DNA of 10,200 nt. It comes from Bacteroidota bacterium. Lineage in GTDB: Bacteria; Bacteroidota; Bacteroidia; Chitinophagales; Chitinophagaceae. Under the pieces are notes generated by a model that searched no databases, was not told the DNA's origin, and saw only the letters and a program-made list of their open reading frames with translations. The stretch is taken from positions 1 through 10,200 of the forward strand of contig JAFDXS010000050.1 in NCBI GenBank assembly GCA_018267795.1. The letters are read 5' to 3'. Made by a program: the position numbers and the translations under genes. Shown here in pieces: positions 8,472-10,200 of this stretch (its first letter is position 1; every line of letters starts with the position of its first letter).

Positions 8472-8570
8472 TAAAAATTTATAACCAAATGAACGGTAAA
8501 GGTAAAAAAAACTGTTAAAACTTAAAACCTTAACAAAATGTTTTTTGTTAGTAATCAATTATTTCATATA
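8472..8570 (-). promoter_or_regulatory. Intergenic leader before the receptor gene, with weak Bacteroidota-type promoter candidate
   Basis: This 99-base AT-rich gap is the longest non-coding stretch in the window and the only place where a promoter for the three envelope genes is likely. On the minus strand TTCATTTG (plus positions 8486-8493) matches the Bacteroidota -7 consensus TAnnTTTG at all but one fixed base. No clear -33 TTTG lies at the usual spacing; only a T-run is found there. A TTTTG further upstream is about 40 bases away, too far. If used, this promoter would leave a leader of only about ten bases before the ATG at 8471. The evidence is weak. Confidence 0.25.
8531..8550 (-). terminator. 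AT-rich hairpin after the dehydrogenase gene, possible weak terminator
   Basis: TAACAAAA and TTTTGTTA form a perfect 8-bp stem around a 4-base loop, 20 bases past the dehydrogenase stop. On the minus strand a T-rich region follows, though not directly at the stem base. The stem has only one G-C pair, so it would be weak and could have arisen by chance in AT-rich DNA. Its position at the boundary between housekeeping and envelope genes is the main reason to list it. Confidence 0.25.
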
Positions 8571-9518
8571 TTATTCTCCTGCCTCAATAACTTTCTTTAA
8601 TATCACTGCACTCATCTTATATAAAGCTTCCTTACTATATCCTGCTATGTGTGGTGTAATTATTACCTCCGGTCTCTTTATCATATCTTCAAGTATTCCT
8701 CTTATTTCGCCGCTCATCCGCTCCAGTGGCTCTTCTTCAAAAACATCCAGGCATGCACCTTTTACTTTCCCGCTCTTCAAACCCTTTAACAAAGCTTTAG
8801 TATTTACCACTATACCTCTAGACGTATTAAGCAGAATAAATACCTTGCGCATGTTTGTAATAAAATTGTCATTAAAATAATGACGGGTATCTTCTTGCAA
8901 TGGAACATGAAAACTTATAATGTCTGCATCCTGATAAATTGCCTCCAGATCGTTGCAGCAGGATACATACGAAGGAATATCAGACCGTTCATATTTATCA
9001 TATACAAGTATATTCATATCAAAAGCCTGTAACTTTTTAGCCAGTGCCCTGCCGGTATGCCCAAAGCCTATTATACCAATTGTTTTCCCCTCAAGCTCCA
9101 TTCCCCTATTCTCATCCCTTTTCCACAAGCCATCCATTACCTCATTGTGGCTCCATACTATTCGCTTAGTAAGGGAAAGCAACATCCCAATAGCATGCTC
9201 GGCTACTGCATTACAATTACCTTCAGGACTACTGAAACATTTAATTCCTTTCTCAGCAGCATATTGAAGATCTATTACCTCCATACCGCTGCCCATACGC
9301 CCTATCCAGCGTAGCCCTGGAGCCGCATCCAGCAATTCTTTATTTAGCTGCAGCCGTGTAGAGGTAACAACGCCAATACAATCACGTATTAACTCAAATG
9401 CAATAGCCTGGGTTATTTTCTCTTGCATTATACATTCATAGCCTGCCTGCTTCAGCCCTTCCAGCAGCACAGCGTGTACTGGCGCTGCTATCAGCACTTT
9501 TCCTTTGTATCCACTCAT
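8571..9518 (-). CDS. D-2-hydroxyacid dehydrogenase, short phosphoglycerate dehydrogenase type
   Basis: A 315-residue NAD-dependent D-2-hydroxyacid dehydrogenase. Substrate-domain signatures are GRMGSGMEVID (74-84) and NAVAEHAIGMLLSLTKR (103-119). The Rossmann fold shows GKTIGIIGFGHTG with the GxGxxG core at 151-156, and Asp174 in LVYDKY at the end of strand two, which favours NAD over NADP. The catalytic triad is in place: Arg234 in NTSRG, Glu263 in DVFEEEP and His290 in TPHIAGYS. There is no C-terminal ACT domain, so it would lack the serine feedback control of long SerA enzymes. The likely reaction is oxidation of 3-phosphoglycerate to 3-phosphohydroxypyruvate at the start of serine synthesis. 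Related family members act on other 2-hydroxyacids, including 4-phosphoerythronate in vitamin B6 synthesis, so no symbol is given. Its ATG overlaps the stop of the ksgA gene upstream (ATGA) and no Shine-Dalgarno is visible, consistent with translational coupling. Family certain, substrate not. Confidence 0.93.
   Translation of the reverse strand: MSGYKGKVLIAAPVHAVLLEGLKQAGYECIMQEKITQAIAFELIRDCIGVVTSTRLQLNKELLDAAPGLRWIGRMGSGMEVIDLQYAAEKGIKCFSSPEGNCNAVAEHAIGMLLSLTKRIVWSHNEVMDGLWKRDENRGMELEGKTIGIIGFGHTGRALAKKLQAFDMNILVYDKYERSDIPSYVSCCNDLEAIYQDADIISFHVPLQEDTRHYFNDNFITNMRKVFILLNTSRGIVVNTKALLKGLKSGKVKGACLDVFEEEPLERMSGEIRGILEDMIKRPEVIITPHIAGYSKEALYKMSAVILKKVIEAGE
9515..9518 (-). other. ATGA stop/start overlap between ksgA and the dehydrogenase
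   Basis: Read on the minus strand, ATGA contains the dehydrogenase start (ATG, 9518-9516) and the ksgA stop (TGA, 9517-9515). There is no purine-rich ribosome site just upstream (CAATATCAATT precedes the ATG). This favours re-initiation by ribosomes finishing ksgA, so the two proteins are probably made from one transcript. Confidence 0.8.
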
Positions 9519-10200
9519 AATTGATATTGCTTGTGTATGGCCACAAAATCAGCTACCGATAACTGTTCAGCACGTTTGTCCATTATACTGTCGGTTAAAG
9601 CTTCAGGAGGTAATGTTCCCTTCAATGCGTTGCGCAGGGTTTTCCGTCTTTGATTAAACGCAGCCTTTACCAGCTGAATAAATTTCTTCTTATTAGTGAT
9701 ACCATATGGATTATGCAGATTTGTCAATCTTATCACCCCACTTGTTACTTTGGGTGGGGGAGTAAAGCATTTCTCATGCACATCAAACAGGTATTCAACC
9801 TTAAAGAATGCCTGCATTAATATACTCAATATACCAGATGTCTTTGATCCAGGCCCTGCAGCAACCCTTTGTGCCACTTCCTTCTGAAACATCCCTATAA
9901 CCTCATCCACTTGCGGTTCCCAGTCCAGTATTTTAAATAATATGGGAGAAGAAATATTATACGGGAAATTGCCAATGATGCTGAAATTACCTTCAAAAGG
10001 AGCATCCGCGGCCAGAATATCCTGCTGTATTATTTTATCATTTAATATAGGATACATCTTGTGCAGATATTGCACTTTTTCCGCATCTATTTCGATGGCT
10101 TTGTAATTTATTTCTTCGCGCTGTATCAGGTACTTGGTTATTGCTCCTCCACCCGGTCCTATTTCCAGCACTTTCATGCCTGGCTTGTGTTCCAGTTGCA
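9515..10200 (-). CDS. rsmA: 16S rRNA (adenine1518-N6/adenine1519-N6)-dimethyltransferase, 5' end beyond window
   Basis: KsgA/RsmA dimethylates two adjacent adenines in the 3'-terminal hairpin of 16S rRNA, a late step in 30S subunit maturation, using S-adenosylmethionine. The frame stays open to the right edge, so the N-terminus (roughly 35 residues by family length) is missing; the Met at 10177 is internal, preceded by QLEHKPG. Counting from that Met: SAM-binding motif I LEIGPGGGAIT (4-14), acidic motif II IEIDAEKV (28-35), motif III QQDILAAD (51-58) and the catalytic NFPYNISSP (70-78, the family's NLPY). MFQKEVAQR (97-105) and CFTPPPKVTSGVIRL (137-151) follow, then the C-terminal domain with AFNQRRKTLRNALKG (173-187). 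All key motifs are intact. The gene, also called ksgA, is followed without a gap by the dehydrogenase. Confidence 0.97.
   Translation of the reverse strand, partial: QLEHKPGMKVLEIGPGGGAITKYLIQREEINYKAIEIDAEKVQYLHKMYPILNDKIIQQDILAADAPFEGNFSIIGNFPYNISSPILFKILDWEPQVDEVIGMFQKEVAQRVAAGPGSKTSGILSILMQAFFKVEYLFDVHEKCFTPPPKVTSGVIRLTNLHNPYGITNKKKFIQLVKAAFNQRRKTLRNALKGTLPPEALTDSIMDKRAEQLSVADFVAIHKQYQL

Noticed and set aside
8472..8558. Longer N-terminus for the receptor starting at 8558
   Set aside because: The 29 extra residues precede a complete signal peptide and would consume nearly the whole intergenic gap.
8545..8880. Plus-strand open frame of 111 codons antisense to the dehydrogenase 3' end
   Set aside because: It lies opposite a gene with intact catalytic motifs, has no recognisable domain and no start context, and is a shadow of the real frame.
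9057..9314. Plus-strand open frame of 85 codons opposite the dehydrogenase cofactor and substrate domains
   Set aside because: It is antisense to conserved coding sequence and its translation shows no known motif.

Overview
The window looks like a chromosomal segment from a member of the Bacteroidota, most likely the Chitinophagales/Chitinophagaceae or a near relative. The reasons are a TonB-dependent receptor with an N-terminal carboxypeptidase-regulatory-like domain, a very large secreted protein with a type IX secretion (T9SS)-like C-terminal module, a PorV/PorQ-family outer-membrane protein, AT-rich DNA, and starts without strong Shine-Dalgarno sequences. The taxonomic placement is inference from gene content. 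All five genes lie on the minus strand, so transcription runs from the right edge (10200) to the left edge (1). No convincing plus-strand gene, RNA gene, mobile element or CRISPR array is visible.

Right part (8571-10200): the 5'-truncated 16S rRNA dimethyladenosine transferase gene (ksgA/rsmA) overlaps a short D-2-hydroxyacid dehydrogenase of the phosphoglycerate dehydrogenase type by ATGA. The two are probably translationally coupled housekeeping genes. A 99-base AT-rich gap (8472-8570) then separates them from the next block. It holds a small hairpin and a weak promoter candidate.

Left and main part (1-8471): three genes encode envelope proteins. In transcription order they are a TonB-dependent receptor of about 1256 residues, a secreted protein of about 1328 residues with a FlgD/T9SS-like C-terminal beta-sandwich, and a PorV/PorQ-family beta-barrel protein cut by the left edge. 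The gaps are 31 and 54 bases, with no obvious internal promoter, so the three are probably co-transcribed. The receptor has no SusD-like partner; the large secreted protein occupies the position SusD would have. PorV is known to act in T9SS by binding C-terminal signals of cargo and handing them on. The arrangement therefore suggests a dedicated surface system: a TonB-powered transporter, a giant surface protein, and a PorV-like barrel serving that protein. The large protein belongs to a recurring but, as far as I know, uncharacterised Bacteroidota family, and its function and substrate cannot be read from sequence.

A perfect 16-bp GC-rich palindrome (653-668) sits between the large protein gene and the PorV-like gene. 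It carries an in-frame ATG in its centre, which makes the PorV-like start ambiguous and may affect expression of the last gene.
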